Shown: positions 15,191 through 23,765, numbered from the stretch's first letter. The stretch is DNA of 33,458 nucleotides from Pseudomonadota bacterium (GCA_003576765.1 QEVP01000006.1:69116-102573); one strand, 5' to 3'. Made by a program: numbers and translations. Notes: a model not told the origin generated them from the sequence alone.

Positions 15191-16891
15191 TTGACCCCTT
15201 TGCGGATGATACTGCCGAAGTCGAACGCATCTTCGGCAGACAGCATCGGTGCGCCGCTGCGCCATGCGATCTTCCGGCGCATCTGGCTCGCGAGCCTCAT
15301 CTCCAATCTCGGGCTGTTGATCCAGGGCGTCGGCTCGGCCTGGGCGATGACCGAGATGACGGCATCGGCCGACATGGTGGCGCTGGTGCAGACCGCCCTG
15401 ATGCTGCCGATCATGCTGATCTCGCTGCCGGCCGGCGCGGTCGCCGACATGCACGACCGCCGCATCGTATCGCTGGTGTCGCTGACCATCGCGCTGATCG
15501 GCGCCACCGCGCTCGCGGTGATGGCCTTCCTCAACCTGACGACGCCGTGGATGCTGCTGGCGTTCTGCTTCGTGGTCGGCAGCGGCATGGCGCTGTTCGG
15601 GCCGGCGTGGCAGGCGTCCGTCACCGAGCAGGTGCCGAGCGAGACGCTGCCGGCCGCGGTGGCGCTCAACGGCATCAGCTACAACATCGCCCGCTCGTTC
15701 GGGCCTGCAATCGGCGGCCTTGTCGTCGCCGCCGCCGGCGCGGTCGCCGCCTTCGTGCTCAACGCGGTGATGTACATCCCGCTCTTGATCGTGCTGTTTC
15801 TGTGGAAGCGGCGCCAGGAGCCGTCGCGGCTGCCGCCGGAGCGGCTGCGCCGCGCCATCGTCTCCGGCGTGCGCTACATCGTCAACTCGCCGTCGATCCG
15901 CATCGTGCTGGCGCGCACTTTCGTCACCGGCTTCGCCGGCGGCTCGATCTCGGCGCTGATGCCGCTGGTGGCGCGCGACCTGCTGCATGGCGGCCCGCAG
16001 ACATACGGCATTATGCTCGGGGCGTTCGGCATGGGCGCGGTGCTCGGCGCGCTCAACATCGGCGCAGTGCGGCGGCGGATGGGCGGGGAGGCGTCGGTGC
16101 GCGCCTGCGCGCTGGTGATGGGCGTCGCCATCATCGTCGTCGCGTTCAGCGCCATGTCGGCGATCACCGCCGCGGCACTGGTCGCCGCCGGCGCGGCGTG
16201 GATGCTGGCGATCGCGCTGTTCAACATCGGCGTGCAGCTTTCGGCACCGCGCTGGGTGGCGGGCCGGTCGCTGGCGATTTTCCAGGCGGCAATCGCCGGC
16301 GGCATCGCTATCGGCAGTTGGGTCTGGGGCCAGGTCGCCGACAGCGTCGGCGTCGATCATGCGCTGCTGATCTCGGGCGTGATGATGCTTGCCTCGCCGC
16401 TGCTCGGGCTGTGGCTGCGCATGCCGTCGGTCGGCGGCCCCAACGATGCGGCGGAAGACTGGCTTGCAGACCCCGAGGTGCGCCTGCCGCTGACAGGCCG
16501 CAGCGGCCCGGTGGTGGTCGAGGTCGAATACCGCGTCGATCAGGGCCACGCGCGCTCGTTCCACACGCTGATGCAGCATGTGCAGTTGAGCCGCCAGCGC
16601 AACGGCGCCTATGGCTGGTCGATCGCCCGCGACATCGCCGACCCGGAATTGTGGACCGAGCGCTACCTGTGCCCGACCTGGCTCGACTACCTGCGCCAGC
16701 GCAACCGCCCGACGCAGACCGAGCGCGCGCTGCACCAGCGCGCCATGCGCTTCCACAGGGGGCCGGAGCCGGTGCGGGTGCGCCGCATGCTGGAGCGGCC
16801 GTTCGGCTCGGTGCGCTGGAAGGAAGAAGCACCCGACCGCGCGGCCATCGAGGTCATGACCATCCCGACGCAAGCGAGCGGCGCGACCTGA
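15191..16891 (+). CDS. MFS transporter (MFS_3/EntS-like) with C-terminal soluble domain
   Basis: A 566-residue inner-membrane protein. The MFS body covers about residues 20-410, with FGPAWQASVTEQVP and ALNGISYNIARSFGPAIGG, typical of the MFS_3 group that includes the enterobactin exporter EntS. The C-terminal part of about 110 residues (VVVEVEYRVDQGHARSFHTL onward) is soluble and resembles the ferredoxin-like antibiotic biosynthesis monooxygenase fold often attached to this group; that is inference. The start is a TTG at 15191: AGGAGG at 15179-15184 stands 6 nt before it, while the in-frame ATG at 15206 lacks such a site. The substrate is unknown and no siderophore genes are nearby. Its stop lies 2 bp from the stop of the convergent acyl-CoA synthetase gene. 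Confidence 0.9.
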   Translation: MTPLRMILPKSNASSADSIGAPLRHAIFRRIWLASLISNLGLLIQGVGSAWAMTEMTASADMVALVQTALMLPIMLISLPAGAVADMHDRRIVSLVSLTIALIGATALAVMAFLNLTTPWMLLAFCFVVGSGMALFGPAWQASVTEQVPSETLPAAVALNGISYNIARSFGPAIGGLVVAAAGAVAAFVLNAVMYIPLLIVLFLWKRRQEPSRLPPERLRRAIVSGVRYIVNSPSIRIVLARTFVTGFAGGSISALMPLVARDLLHGGPQTYGIMLGAFGMGAVLGALNIGAVRRRMGGEASVRACALVMGVAIIVVAFSAMSAITAAALVAAGAAWMLAIALFNIGVQLSAPRWVAGRSLAIFQAAIAGGIAIGSWVWGQVADSVGVDHALLISGVMMLASPLLGLWLRMPSVGGPNDAAEDWLADPEVRLPLTGRSGPVVVEVEYRVDQGHARSFHTLMQHVQLSRQRNGAYGWSIARDIADPELWTERYLCPTWLDYLRQRNRPTQTERALHQRAMRFHRGPEPVRVRRMLERPFGSVRWKEEAPDRAAIEVMTIPTQASGAT

Positions 16892-16893
16892 CG

Positions 16894-18498
16894 CTAGGCC
16901 GGAAGCTCCAGCCGCTCGTCGCGCAACTGCCGCTTCATCACCTTGCCGTTGGCGTTGCGCGGCAGCGGCGTCTCGCTGAAGGTGACGGTTTCCGGCACCT
17001 TGTAGTCGGCGAGCCGCGCCGCGCACCACGCCCTGAGATCGTGCGCCTCGACCTGCGGATCGGAGGCCACCACCACGGCGCGCACGCGCTCGCCGAGGAT
17101 GGGGCAGGGCTCGGCGATTACCGCGCTCTCCAGTACCGCCGGATGGCTCGCCAGCACCGATTCGACCTCGGCGGAAAAAATCTTCATGCCGCCGCGATTG
17201 ATCATGTCCTTCTTGCGGTCGAGCACGCGCACGAAACCGTCGGCGTCGATGGTGCCGAGATCGCCCGAGCGCCAGTAGCCGGCGACAAAATTCTCGGCGG
17301 TGGCATCGGGATTATTCCAGTAGCCACGAATCACTGAGCCACTGTGAATCCACAATTCGCCGACCTCGCCGCGCGGCACCTCGCGGCCCTCGTCGTCCAT
17401 CACGACGATGGTGGTGCCGGGACAGGGCAGCCCGACGCTGTCGCTGTGGCTCGCGGTGTACTGCGGTGGAATGATGGTGCTCGGCGAGGTGGTCTCGGTT
17501 GCGCCATAGCCGTTGATCAGCTTGAGGTTCGGCAATCGGGCAGCCAGACGCTCGATGGTCGAGATCGGCATCGGCGCGCCACCATAGCCGCCGACGCGCC
17601 AGGCCGAGAGATCGTAGCGGTCGAAGTCGGCCTGCATCAGGCACAGATTGTACATCGCCGGCACCATGATGGTGTGGGTGGCGCGCTCGCGCGCGGCGAG
17701 CGCCAGAAACTCCGCCGCCTTGAACTCCGGCGCGACGATCAGTGCGCAGGCCGCCCGCGCCGCCGCCGCGATATTGGCGACGCTGCCGGTGACGTGGGCG
17801 AACGGCACCGCGGCGAGCGAACGGGCGGCCGCGGTCAGCTCAAAGCAAGCCTCGTAGACCATCGCCGAATGGATCACGTTGCAGTGGGCGAGCATCGCGC
17901 CCTTGGGCTGGCCGGTGGTGCCGGACGTATAGAGGATCATCGCGGTATCGTCTTCCGCGACCCTGGTCGGCGCGGTGCGCGGGCTGGCCGCGATCAACAT
18001 CTCGAACGACGACGCTGCGTCGCCGCCACCGATACCGATGCGAAACGCCACGGTCGGCGCCTCGCGCGCGTCCGGCACGCTCGCGGCAAGCGCGGCCTCG
18101 TGGATGACGAGACGGGCGGCGCAGTGGTTGAGGATGTAGGCGGTCTCGTGCCGATGATGGCGGACCGACAGCGGCACCGCGACGGCGCCGAGATGCGCCG
18201 CTGCGAACCAGGCGAGCATGAACTCGATGCGGTTGCCGAGCAGCAGCGCGATGCGATCGCCGGCGGTGATGCCGAGCGCTTCCATGCCGGCGGCGACGCG
18301 CGCCGACATCTCGGCGACCTCGCCCCACGTCATGCGGCGCTCGCCGCACACCACGGCCTCGCCGTCGCCATGCCGCGCCGCGGCCTCCGCCACCATGGCC
18401 CAGATGCTTTTCGGGCGTTCGACGAATGCCGGTGTGACGCGGTCGCCGAACCAGACCTCCTGCCGCATGGCCGGAATAGTAAGATGCGACCAGTCCAT
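16894..18498 (-). CDS. AMP-dependent acyl-CoA synthetase/ligase
   Basis: A 534-residue adenylate-forming enzyme that activates a carboxylic acid to its CoA thioester. The P-loop ILYTSGTTGQPKGAML lies at 188-202, YGATETT at 331-337, the RSGDLG aspartate at 413, the hinge DRKKDMINRGGMKI at 427-440 and the catalytic lysine at about 519 in NANGKVMKR. All core motifs are intact. The chosen ATG at 18498 has GGAGGCGGAG directly upstream; the frame stays open beyond it but without family sequence. The substrate is unclear; the enzyme resembles short- or medium-chain and aromatic acyl-CoA ligases. It is divergent from an amidase, which could release an acid for it. Between the two starts lie 271 bp with no gene that I can see. 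Confidence 0.92.
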   Translation of the reverse strand: MDWSHLTIPAMRQEVWFGDRVTPAFVERPKSIWAMVAEAAARHGDGEAVVCGERRMTWGEVAEMSARVAAGMEALGITAGDRIALLLGNRIEFMLAWFAAAHLGAVAVPLSVRHHRHETAYILNHCAARLVIHEAALAASVPDAREAPTVAFRIGIGGGDAASSFEMLIAASPRTAPTRVAEDDTAMILYTSGTTGQPKGAMLAHCNVIHSAMVYEACFELTAAARSLAAVPFAHVTGSVANIAAAARAACALIVAPEFKAAEFLALAARERATHTIMVPAMYNLCLMQADFDRYDLSAWRVGGYGGAPMPISTIERLAARLPNLKLINGYGATETTSPSTIIPPQYTASHSDSVGLPCPGTTIVVMDDEGREVPRGEVGELWIHSGSVIRGYWNNPDATAENFVAGYWRSGDLGTIDADGFVRVLDRKKDMINRGGMKIFSAEVESVLASHPAVLESAVIAEPCPILGERVRAVVVASDPQVEAHDLRAWCAARLADYKVPETVTFSETPLPRNANGKVMKRQLRDERLELPA

Positions 18499-18769
18499 GG
18501 CTCCGCCTCCGCGCGGCTCGTGCAGCGCCTCGCGGGCGCCGCCGTCCGTTCTGTCTCTTTGTCGAAGCGGATTGTCGCCCTTTGCGACACGAACGCAAGC
18601 GCGACGTGACCGATACCAAGCCTTGCAGCGCGCGATTCCGCCGCGTTTGCCCGACTGTTCGCCGGTGCGGATAACGGCTTGTAAATTAGCGGTTTTCAAG
18701 TCGAGAAAAATCGGCATGCTGGCGCCAACCCTTCCTGCAATGCCGTCATCAAGCAAAGGACGTCCGACG
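18499..18769. other. Intergenic region between divergent acyl-CoA ligase and amidase genes
   Basis: 271 bp with no gene or repeat that I can see. The part near 18670-18715 is locally AT-richer (around TTGTAAATTAGC) and is the likely place for promoters of the amidase. Both start codons have good ribosome sites at its ends. Confidence 0.5.
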
Positions 18770-20146
18770 ATGCCGCATGGTCCCACCCATGTCCCCAGCC
18801 ATGGCCCCACACTTGCCTCCCTTGCCGCCGATCTCGAGAACGGCCGCACCACCGCTCGCGACCTTGTGGAGGCGTGCCTTGCGAAGATCGCCGACCCGGC
18901 GGGCGAAGGCGCACGCGCGTTCATCGCCGTGGATAGCGACGGCGCACGCGCGGCGGCGGACGCGATGGATCGCCTGCGCAAGGCCGGCGCCGCGCCGTCG
19001 GCATTCGCCGGCATTCCGATCTCGGTCAAGGACCTCTTCGACATCAAGGGCCAGGTGACGCGCGCCGGCTCGAAAGTCCTGAACGGGCAGCCGGCGGCGA
19101 CCGCCGATGCTCCGGTCGTGGCGCGCATGCGGCGCGCCGGCTTCGTCATCATCGGACGCACCAACATGACCGAGTTCGCCTATTCCGGCATCGGCATCAA
19201 TCCGCACTACGGCACGCCGAAAAGCGTCTGGCAGCGCGAGGTCGGCCATGTCCCCGGCGGTTCGTCGTCGGGCGCCGGCGTGTCGGTGGCCGACGGCATG
19301 GCGCACGGCGCGCTCGGCACCGACACCGGCGGCTCGTGCCGCATCCCGGCCGCCTTCAACGGCATCGTCGGCTACAAGCCGACGGCCTCACGGATACCGA
19401 CCGCGGGCGCGGTGCCGCTGTCCTCGACGCTGGACAGCATCGGGCCGCTCGCCCGCTCGGTCGCCTGCTGCGCGACGATCGACGCCTTGCTCGCCGGCAA
19501 CGAGCCGCGCGAGCTTACGCCGCGCGCGATCAAGGGCCTGCGGCTCGCGGTGCCGACCACCGTGGTGCTCGATCAACTCGACGATGCGGTGGCCGCCGCG
19601 TTCGAGCGGGCCGTTGCCGCGCTCGAGGCAGCCGGTGCGCAGGTTACGCGCATCGCGATGCCGGAGTTCGACGAGGTTGCCGGCATGCTCGCCAAGGGTG
19701 GCTTCTCGGGCGCGGAGAGTTTTGCATGGCACCGCGCGCTGATGGCGAAGCGCGAGGCCGACTACGATCCGCGCGTCGTGGTGCGCATCCGCAAGGGCGA
19801 AGCGCAGAGCGCGGCCGACTACGTCGATCTCGTTGCGGCCCGGCGCGGGCTGGTGGCGCGTTTCGCCGCGCGCTGCGCGCCGTTCGACGCGCTGGCGATG
19901 CCGACCACGGCAAACGTGCCGCCGCGCATCGCCGACCTGATCGCCGACGACGATGCCTTCACCAAGGCCAACCTGCTGGCGCTACGCAACAGCACGCTGA
20001 TCAACTACACCGACGGCTGCGCCATCTCGCTACCGGTGGAGCGCGCCGGCGAGCCGCCGGTCGGGCTGACGCTGGTGGCGCCCGGCGGCGCCGACAGCCG
20101 GCTGTTCGAGGTCGCGGCCGGCGTCGAGACGGTGGTGTGCCGGTAA
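18770..20146 (+). CDS. Amidase, amidase-signature family
   Basis: A 458-residue hydrolase of amides. The Ser-cisSer-Lys triad is present: K87 in ISVKDLFD, the serine cluster in PGGSSSGAG (165-167), and the nucleophile S189 in GTDTGGSCRIPAAFNG. The family includes GatA, but no GatB or GatC is near, so a metabolic amidase is more likely. The ATG at 18770 follows AAAGGA at 9 nt; an in-frame ATG at 18740 would add ten residues without a good ribosome site. It is divergent from the acyl-CoA ligase, suggesting a joint route of amide to acid to acyl-CoA. Specificity cannot be read. The gene is followed by a strong hairpin at 20178-20200. Confidence 0.93.
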   Translation: MPHGPTHVPSHGPTLASLAADLENGRTTARDLVEACLAKIADPAGEGARAFIAVDSDGARAAADAMDRLRKAGAAPSAFAGIPISVKDLFDIKGQVTRAGSKVLNGQPAATADAPVVARMRRAGFVIIGRTNMTEFAYSGIGINPHYGTPKSVWQREVGHVPGGSSSGAGVSVADGMAHGALGTDTGGSCRIPAAFNGIVGYKPTASRIPTAGAVPLSSTLDSIGPLARSVACCATIDALLAGNEPRELTPRAIKGLRLAVPTTVVLDQLDDAVAAAFERAVAALEAAGAQVTRIAMPEFDEVAGMLAKGGFSGAESFAWHRALMAKREADYDPRVVVRIRKGEAQSAADYVDLVAARRGLVARFAARCAPFDALAMPTTANVPPRIADLIADDDAFTKANLLALRNSTLINYTDGCAISLPVERAGEPPVGLTLVAPGGADSRLFEVAAGVETVVCR

Positions 20147-20177
20147 CGCCGTTAACCTCGGGCGGCCGCCGGGCCGA

Positions 20178-20200
20178 TGGGGCGGCCTCGCGCCGCCCCA
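20178..20200. terminator. Hairpin between convergent amidase and GIY-YIG genes
   Basis: TGGGGCGGC (20178-20186) and GCCGCCCCA (20192-20200) are perfect 9-bp inverted repeats with a 5-nt loop, located between two converging genes. It is well placed to end transcription from either side. No T-run follows on the plus strand. Confidence 0.5.
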
Positions 20201-20307
20201 GATATGGCGTTATTGCCGTATGAACCTGCAAGATGTGCCGTGAACGAAGCGGAACCCGGCCCGCATCAGCGATTCGGGCGGGGTTTGTTCCGCAGTCGTT
20301 TCAAAGG

Positions 20308-20601
20308 TTAAGAGGGCAGCGCCGGGGTGTCGCATTTCGGGACGACTGCGGCGCGCATCGCCGTCACGAGCGTTTTACGGAAAGCGCGGTCGCGCTTGAG
20401 ATGCCACTCGCGGCTCATCGCCGCGCTGCGGGTGGCGAAACGCTCGACGTGGAGCACCGACCACATGTGGCCGCGGGTGCTTTTGGCGCCGGTGCCGGCG
20501 TTGTGACGGGCCAGCCGGCGGTCGAGATCGAGCGTCCAGCCGACATAGGTGCGGCCGCGGCCGTCGCTGAGGCTGCCGAGAACGTAGACGATGCAATCCA
20601 T
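20308..20601 (-). CDS. GIY-YIG nuclease-fold protein (YhbQ/UPF0213-like)
   Basis: A 97-residue protein with a single GIY-YIG domain. It starts MDCIVYVLGSLSDG and carries TYVGWTLDLDRRLARHNAG, with the expected arginine of this motif, then VLHVERFATRSAAMSREWHL, containing the catalytic-type glutamate. The first element is VYVL instead of GIY, which is common in this group. Small stand-alone members are mostly uncharacterised; Escherichia coli YhbQ has been reported to cut DNA. The ATG at 20601 was preferred over an upstream TTG because it begins at the domain edge. It is divergent from a small exported coiled-coil protein only 17 bp away. Confidence 0.85.
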   Translation of the reverse strand: MDCIVYVLGSLSDGRGRTYVGWTLDLDRRLARHNAGTGAKSTRGHMWSVLHVERFATRSAAMSREWHLKRDRAFRKTLVTAMRAAVVPKCDTPALPS

Positions 20602-20618
20602 CCGCAAAGGATAACGCA

Positions 20619-20966
20619 ATGACGATGAGAACAGCGTTAAGCGGCACGGTGCTTCTCGCCATCCTGCCGATGGCGGCGGCGACGGCGCAGGACGTGCCGG
20701 GCATCGAGATCTGCACCGCCGAAAGGACCTGGGAACGGCGCACCGGCTGTCTGCAGAGCAATGTCGATTATCTCAAGAGCGCGCTGACCAAGGCCGGGCT
20801 GGAGGCCGAGCGGCGGCGGGTGGCGGCCGAGCGGCGCCTGCAAGCGGCCGAGCGCGAGATCGCGGCGCTGAAGGCCGAGATGGCCGGCCTGCGCGACGGT
20901 CTTGCGCAGCTTCAGGCGGCGGCCAACAAGGCCAAGGATGCGAACAAGGAGCCGGCCGCTAAATAG
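20619..20966 (+). CDS. Small exported coiled-coil protein, hypothetical
   Basis: A 115-residue protein with a signal peptide (MTMRTALSGTVLLAILPMAA, cleavage near TAQ-DVP) followed by IEICTAERTWERRTGCLQSN. The two cysteines there could form a disulfide in the periplasm. Residues from about 50 to 105 form a charged heptad-rich coiled coil (EAERRRVAAERRLQAAERE). AAAGGA lies 7 nt before the ATG. I do not recognise a named family; it looks like a small periplasmic protein of unknown role. Its start is only 17 bp from the divergent GIY-YIG gene, so both promoters must overlap the opposite reading frame. Confidence 0.75.
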   Translation: MTMRTALSGTVLLAILPMAAATAQDVPGIEICTAERTWERRTGCLQSNVDYLKSALTKAGLEAERRRVAAERRLQAAEREIAALKAEMAGLRDGLAQLQAAANKAKDANKEPAAK

Positions 20967-20995
20967 CGCGCGCCCGATAGCGCGCTCGCAGGGTC

Positions 20996-21499
20996 CTATT
21001 GCACGAGGCTGTCGCGCAGACCCGGCCACTGCCGGTCGGCCGCGGCGATATAGCGGCCGGGATCGGCGGCAAAGGCGGCCCGGGTATCGTCGCGGGCGAA
21101 CAGATAGAGGCGCTGGCCGACCAGAAGCCAGAGCGACGCAAAGCCGGCGACCGGCTTGCCGTCCGCCACCCCAACCGGGTCGTAGCCGCCGAAGCGCGGC
21201 CGGTAGACCTCCGGGTGGGCGATGAACGCGGCGCGGTTGCCCTCGCTGCGGAAGCGCCATATCGCGCCGCCGGCATTGACTTCCAGTTCTGCCATGCCGG
21301 CCCGCGGCCCGCCATCGGCGAAGTAGGACACCGGATCGACGCCGCCGATGGCAAGCCCGCTGTAGCGGTCCGCCACCACCCGCTCGGTGGTGGCCGCCAT
21401 GGCGGCCAGCGAGCCGAACGCGGCCGCTCCAAGCGCCAGCGCCGCAAGAACGGTTCCAGCCCTCCCCGGGAGGGCTCGATTTTGCCGTGCTACTGTCAT
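20996..21499 (-). CDS. YHS-domain exported protein
   Basis: A 167-residue protein. An N-terminal hydrophobic segment (about residues 14-35, ending AMAATTERV) is probably a signal peptide or anchor. The YHS-type domain follows: AIGGVDPVSYFADGGPRAG, then AIWRFRSEGNRAAFIAHPEVYRPRFGGYDP. Many members of this group end this block GGYCA; here the cysteine position is aspartate and no cysteine is present in the protein, so metal binding of the YHS kind is doubtful. The function of these exported proteins is not established. The ATG at 21499 has no clear Shine-Dalgarno sequence. It is convergent with the small coiled-coil gene. Confidence 0.8.
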   Translation of the reverse strand: MTVARQNRALPGRAGTVLAALALGAAAFGSLAAMAATTERVVADRYSGLAIGGVDPVSYFADGGPRAGMAELEVNAGGAIWRFRSEGNRAAFIAHPEVYRPRFGGYDPVGVADGKPVAGFASLWLLVGQRLYLFARDDTRAAFAADPGRYIAAADRQWPGLRDSLVQ

Positions 21500-21614
21500 A
21501 GTTGATGCCGATAAGCGTCCAGAACCGGGCGAGACCGATGCGGTTTAGGGGACATTCATCTGCATCCGGTTACTTTTTCGAATCAAATTCCGACAATCTG
21601 TAAAGAGGTTGGGA

Positions 21615-22193
21615 ATGGGCTTTGCCTTGCGCCTTGCAGCCGTGCTGCTCACCGCGATCATGGTCTTAACCGGACCGGCTTTGGCGCAGCAGCGCGCGGG
21701 CCGCTCGGGCGACCGTTTCGCCGTCGAGGAACTGTCCTCCGCCGGCCACCGCTTCTTCGGCAACGTCTCGCGGGAACTCGCCTCGGTGATCGAGCGCGCG
21801 GTCAGCCAGTGGGGCCTGCCCAATGGCTACGTGCTCGGCGAGGAAGGCTCGGGCGCCTTCGTCGCGGGCCTGCGCTACGGCGAGGGCACACTTTACACCA
21901 AGAACGCCGGCGACCTGAAAGTCTACTGGCAGGGCCCGTCGGTCGGCTTCGACTGGGGCGGCGACGGCGCCCGCACCATGATCCTCGTCTACAACCTGCC
22001 GGCGACGCAGGCGATCTACCAGCGATTCGGCGGCATCGACGGCTCGGCCTATGTCATCGGCGGCTTTGGCATGACGGCGCTGACCGCCAACAACATCGTA
22101 CTGGTGCCGATCCGCTCCGGCCTCGGCCTCAGGCTCGGCGCCAATATCGGCTATCTGAAATTCACTCCGCGCCCGACCTGGAACCCGTTCTGA
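21615..22193 (+). CDS. eipA: EipA-family (DUF1134) periplasmic protein
   Basis: A 192-residue exported protein. The signal peptide covers residues 1-24 (cleavage after PALA). The rest matches DUF1134: EEGSGAFVAGLRYGEGTLYT, GPSVGFDWGGDGARTM, GGIDGSAYVIGGFGMTALTA, and a C-terminal GANIGYLKFTPRPTWNPF. In Brucella abortus the DUF1134 protein EipA is needed for cell-envelope integrity; a similar role is expected here but not shown. The family is nearly confined to alphaproteobacteria, supporting the taxonomic reading. The ATG at 21615 follows AGAGG at 6 nt; an upstream in-frame TTG at 21609 adds only two residues. It stands alone, 150 bp before the next gene. Confidence 0.9.
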   Translation: MGFALRLAAVLLTAIMVLTGPALAQQRAGRSGDRFAVEELSSAGHRFFGNVSRELASVIERAVSQWGLPNGYVLGEEGSGAFVAGLRYGEGTLYTKNAGDLKVYWQGPSVGFDWGGDGARTMILVYNLPATQAIYQRFGGIDGSAYVIGGFGMTALTANNIVLVPIRSGLGLRLGANIGYLKFTPRPTWNPF

Positions 22194-22343
22194 CCCCGAT
22201 CCACCCGTCCGGGCGCCTGAACGGCACGATGGACCGTCGGGGCGGCTCGGCAGTTGAGGTTAACAGGGCATCGCGCTGGTCATGTCCCACGGCATCATGG
22301 CATGGTCCGGCTGCTTTCCGTCCCGGCGCAGAAGGACGCCTGA

Positions 22344-23591
22344 ATGATCGAGCCGATCATGTATCTGGCGATCGGTTTCCTGGTCGCGATGCTGCTTGGC
22401 CTCACGGTCATGCCGCTGGTGCACAATCGCGCCGTGCGCCTGACCACCCGGCGGCTCGAAGCCTCGACGCCGCTGTCGATGGTCGAAATCCAGGCCGACC
22501 GCGACCAGTTGCGCGCCGAGTTCGCGGTCTCCGCAAGCCGGCTGGAAACGCGCCTGGCCGGAATGCAGGCGCAAGTCGCGAGCCATCTCGCCGAGCTTGG
22601 CCGCAAGGCCGATGCCGTCAACCGCCTGAAGCAGGATCTCGCCGGCAAGAACGCCGCCATCGCCACGCTCGAGGCACGCGAGAAAGAGCTTGCCGCGCGT
22701 CTTGCCGCCACCGAGGGCGAGTTCGCCGACCGCGCCGAGCAGATTCGCACGCAAGAGGCGGCGCTGCATGAAAAAGCCGCCGAACTGTCGCGCCTCACCG
22801 CCGAGTTCGCCGCCCAGAGCCATACCGCCGACGACCGCAGGGCCGAGTTGGCCACGGCCCGCGCCCAGATCGAGGCGTTGCAGTTGCGCGCCGAGGATGC
22901 CGAGCGGCAGCTTGCCGCGACCCGCGACCAGTTGGCGGCCCAGCGCCGGCAGGCCGAGGAGACGGCGAGCGAACTTGCCGCCGCGCGGGACAAGGCGGCC
23001 GGGCTTGGCGCCCGCATCGCCGAGCTTGAGGGCGCATTGGCCACCGGGCGTGCCGACGCCGAGGCCCTGCACAGCCGCGTCAACGCGCTGGAAGGCGAAC
23101 TCAAGGCCCAGGGCGACCTGCTCGAGGGCCACCGCCACGAAAACCGCGAGCTGCGCGACCAGATCAAGGCGGAATATGCGGCCCGCCGCCGCGCGCCCGC
23201 GGCCGGCAGCAACACTGGCGTGGCCAATGAGGCGGCCGAGGCGGCGCTGGCCGAGCGGCTCCATCTCGTCGAAAGCGAGCGCGATGGCTTGAAGCGCGAT
23301 CTTGAGACACTGCGCCGGCAAGCCGACCAGGCGGCCACCGCCGAGCGCGGCGAGAACGCGCTATTGCGCGAGCGCATCAACGATATCGCCGCCGAGGTCG
23401 CCCGTCTCGCCATCACGCTGGAAGGCCCGCACTCGACGATCGAAGCCATGCTCGACGCCGAGCCGCCCGCCGGCAAGGCCGTCAACGGCACCACGCCGGC
23501 CGGCGCCGCGGCAACCCCCGGCGGTGCCTCGCTCGCCGAGCGCATCCGTGCCCTGCAATCGCACGCCGCGCGCGTGGCCCGCACCGGCTGA
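22344..23591 (+). CDS. Membrane-anchored long coiled-coil protein, hypothetical
   Basis: A 415-residue protein. One membrane segment at residues 5-26 (IMYLAIGFLVAMLLGLTVMP) is followed by a charged coiled coil from about 45 to 350, rich in Ala, Glu, Arg and Gln (for example ASRLETRLAGMQAQVASHLA), and a proline/alanine-rich tail (GTTPAGAAATPGG). This resembles tether-like inner-membrane proteins with a cytoplasmic rod; annotations that compare it with SbcC or SMC reflect the coiled coil only. AGAAGGA lies before the ATG. Such composition inflates false similarity, so I assign no function. tRNA-Val follows about 100 bp downstream on the same strand. Confidence 0.85.
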   Translation: MIEPIMYLAIGFLVAMLLGLTVMPLVHNRAVRLTTRRLEASTPLSMVEIQADRDQLRAEFAVSASRLETRLAGMQAQVASHLAELGRKADAVNRLKQDLAGKNAAIATLEAREKELAARLAATEGEFADRAEQIRTQEAALHEKAAELSRLTAEFAAQSHTADDRRAELATARAQIEALQLRAEDAERQLAATRDQLAAQRRQAEETASELAAARDKAAGLGARIAELEGALATGRADAEALHSRVNALEGELKAQGDLLEGHRHENRELRDQIKAEYAARRRAPAAGSNTGVANEAAEAALAERLHLVESERDGLKRDLETLRRQADQAATAERGENALLRERINDIAAEVARLAITLEGPHSTIEAMLDAEPPAGKAVNGTTPAGAAATPGGASLAERIRALQSHAARVARTG

Positions 23592-23690
23592 TCGCGGCGA
23601 CTGCCGCCCGGCTTGACACCTCACCCCCCGCTTCCGTAAATCGCGGGCACCGACCATGGCGCCGGCCGGATACGGCGGGTGCGGGGTTAC

Positions 23691-23765
23691 GGGCGCATAG
23701 CTCAGCGGGAGAGCGTTCCCTTCACACGGGAGAGGTCATAGGTTCAATCCCTATTGCGCCCACCA
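23691..23765 (+). tRNA. tRNA-Val (anticodon CAC)
   Basis: A full cloverleaf can be drawn by hand. Acceptor arms GGGCGCA (23691-23697) and TGCGCCC (23755-23761) pair perfectly. The D arm is GCTC/GAGC, and the anticodon stem TTCCC/GGGAG with loop TTCACAC gives anticodon CAC. GGTTCAATCC forms the T arm and loop. The discriminator A and an encoded CCA (23763-23765) follow. It reads GUG codons, which suits a GC-rich genome. No integrase gene or duplicated 3' end is seen nearby. Confidence 0.97.

Noticed and set aside
15191..16891. MFS protein as a siderophore exporter (EntS).
   Set aside because: No siderophore biosynthesis or iron-uptake gene is in the window; similarity is at the level of the broad MFS_3 group.
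14483..17029. Very long open frame on the minus strand over lysR and the MFS gene (about 848 codons).
   Set aside because: Its product is a low-complexity Arg/Ala/Pro/His/Gln sequence with no family motif, antisense to two well-supported genes. GC-rich DNA commonly leaves such frames open.
18770..20146. Amidase as GatA of the glutamyl-tRNA amidotransferase.
   Set aside because: No gatB or gatC is adjacent, and the context is a divergent acyl-CoA ligase.
23691..23765. tRNA-Val as an integration site for a mobile island.
   Set aside because: No integrase gene, no repeated tRNA 3' end and no change of composition in the flanks that I can see.
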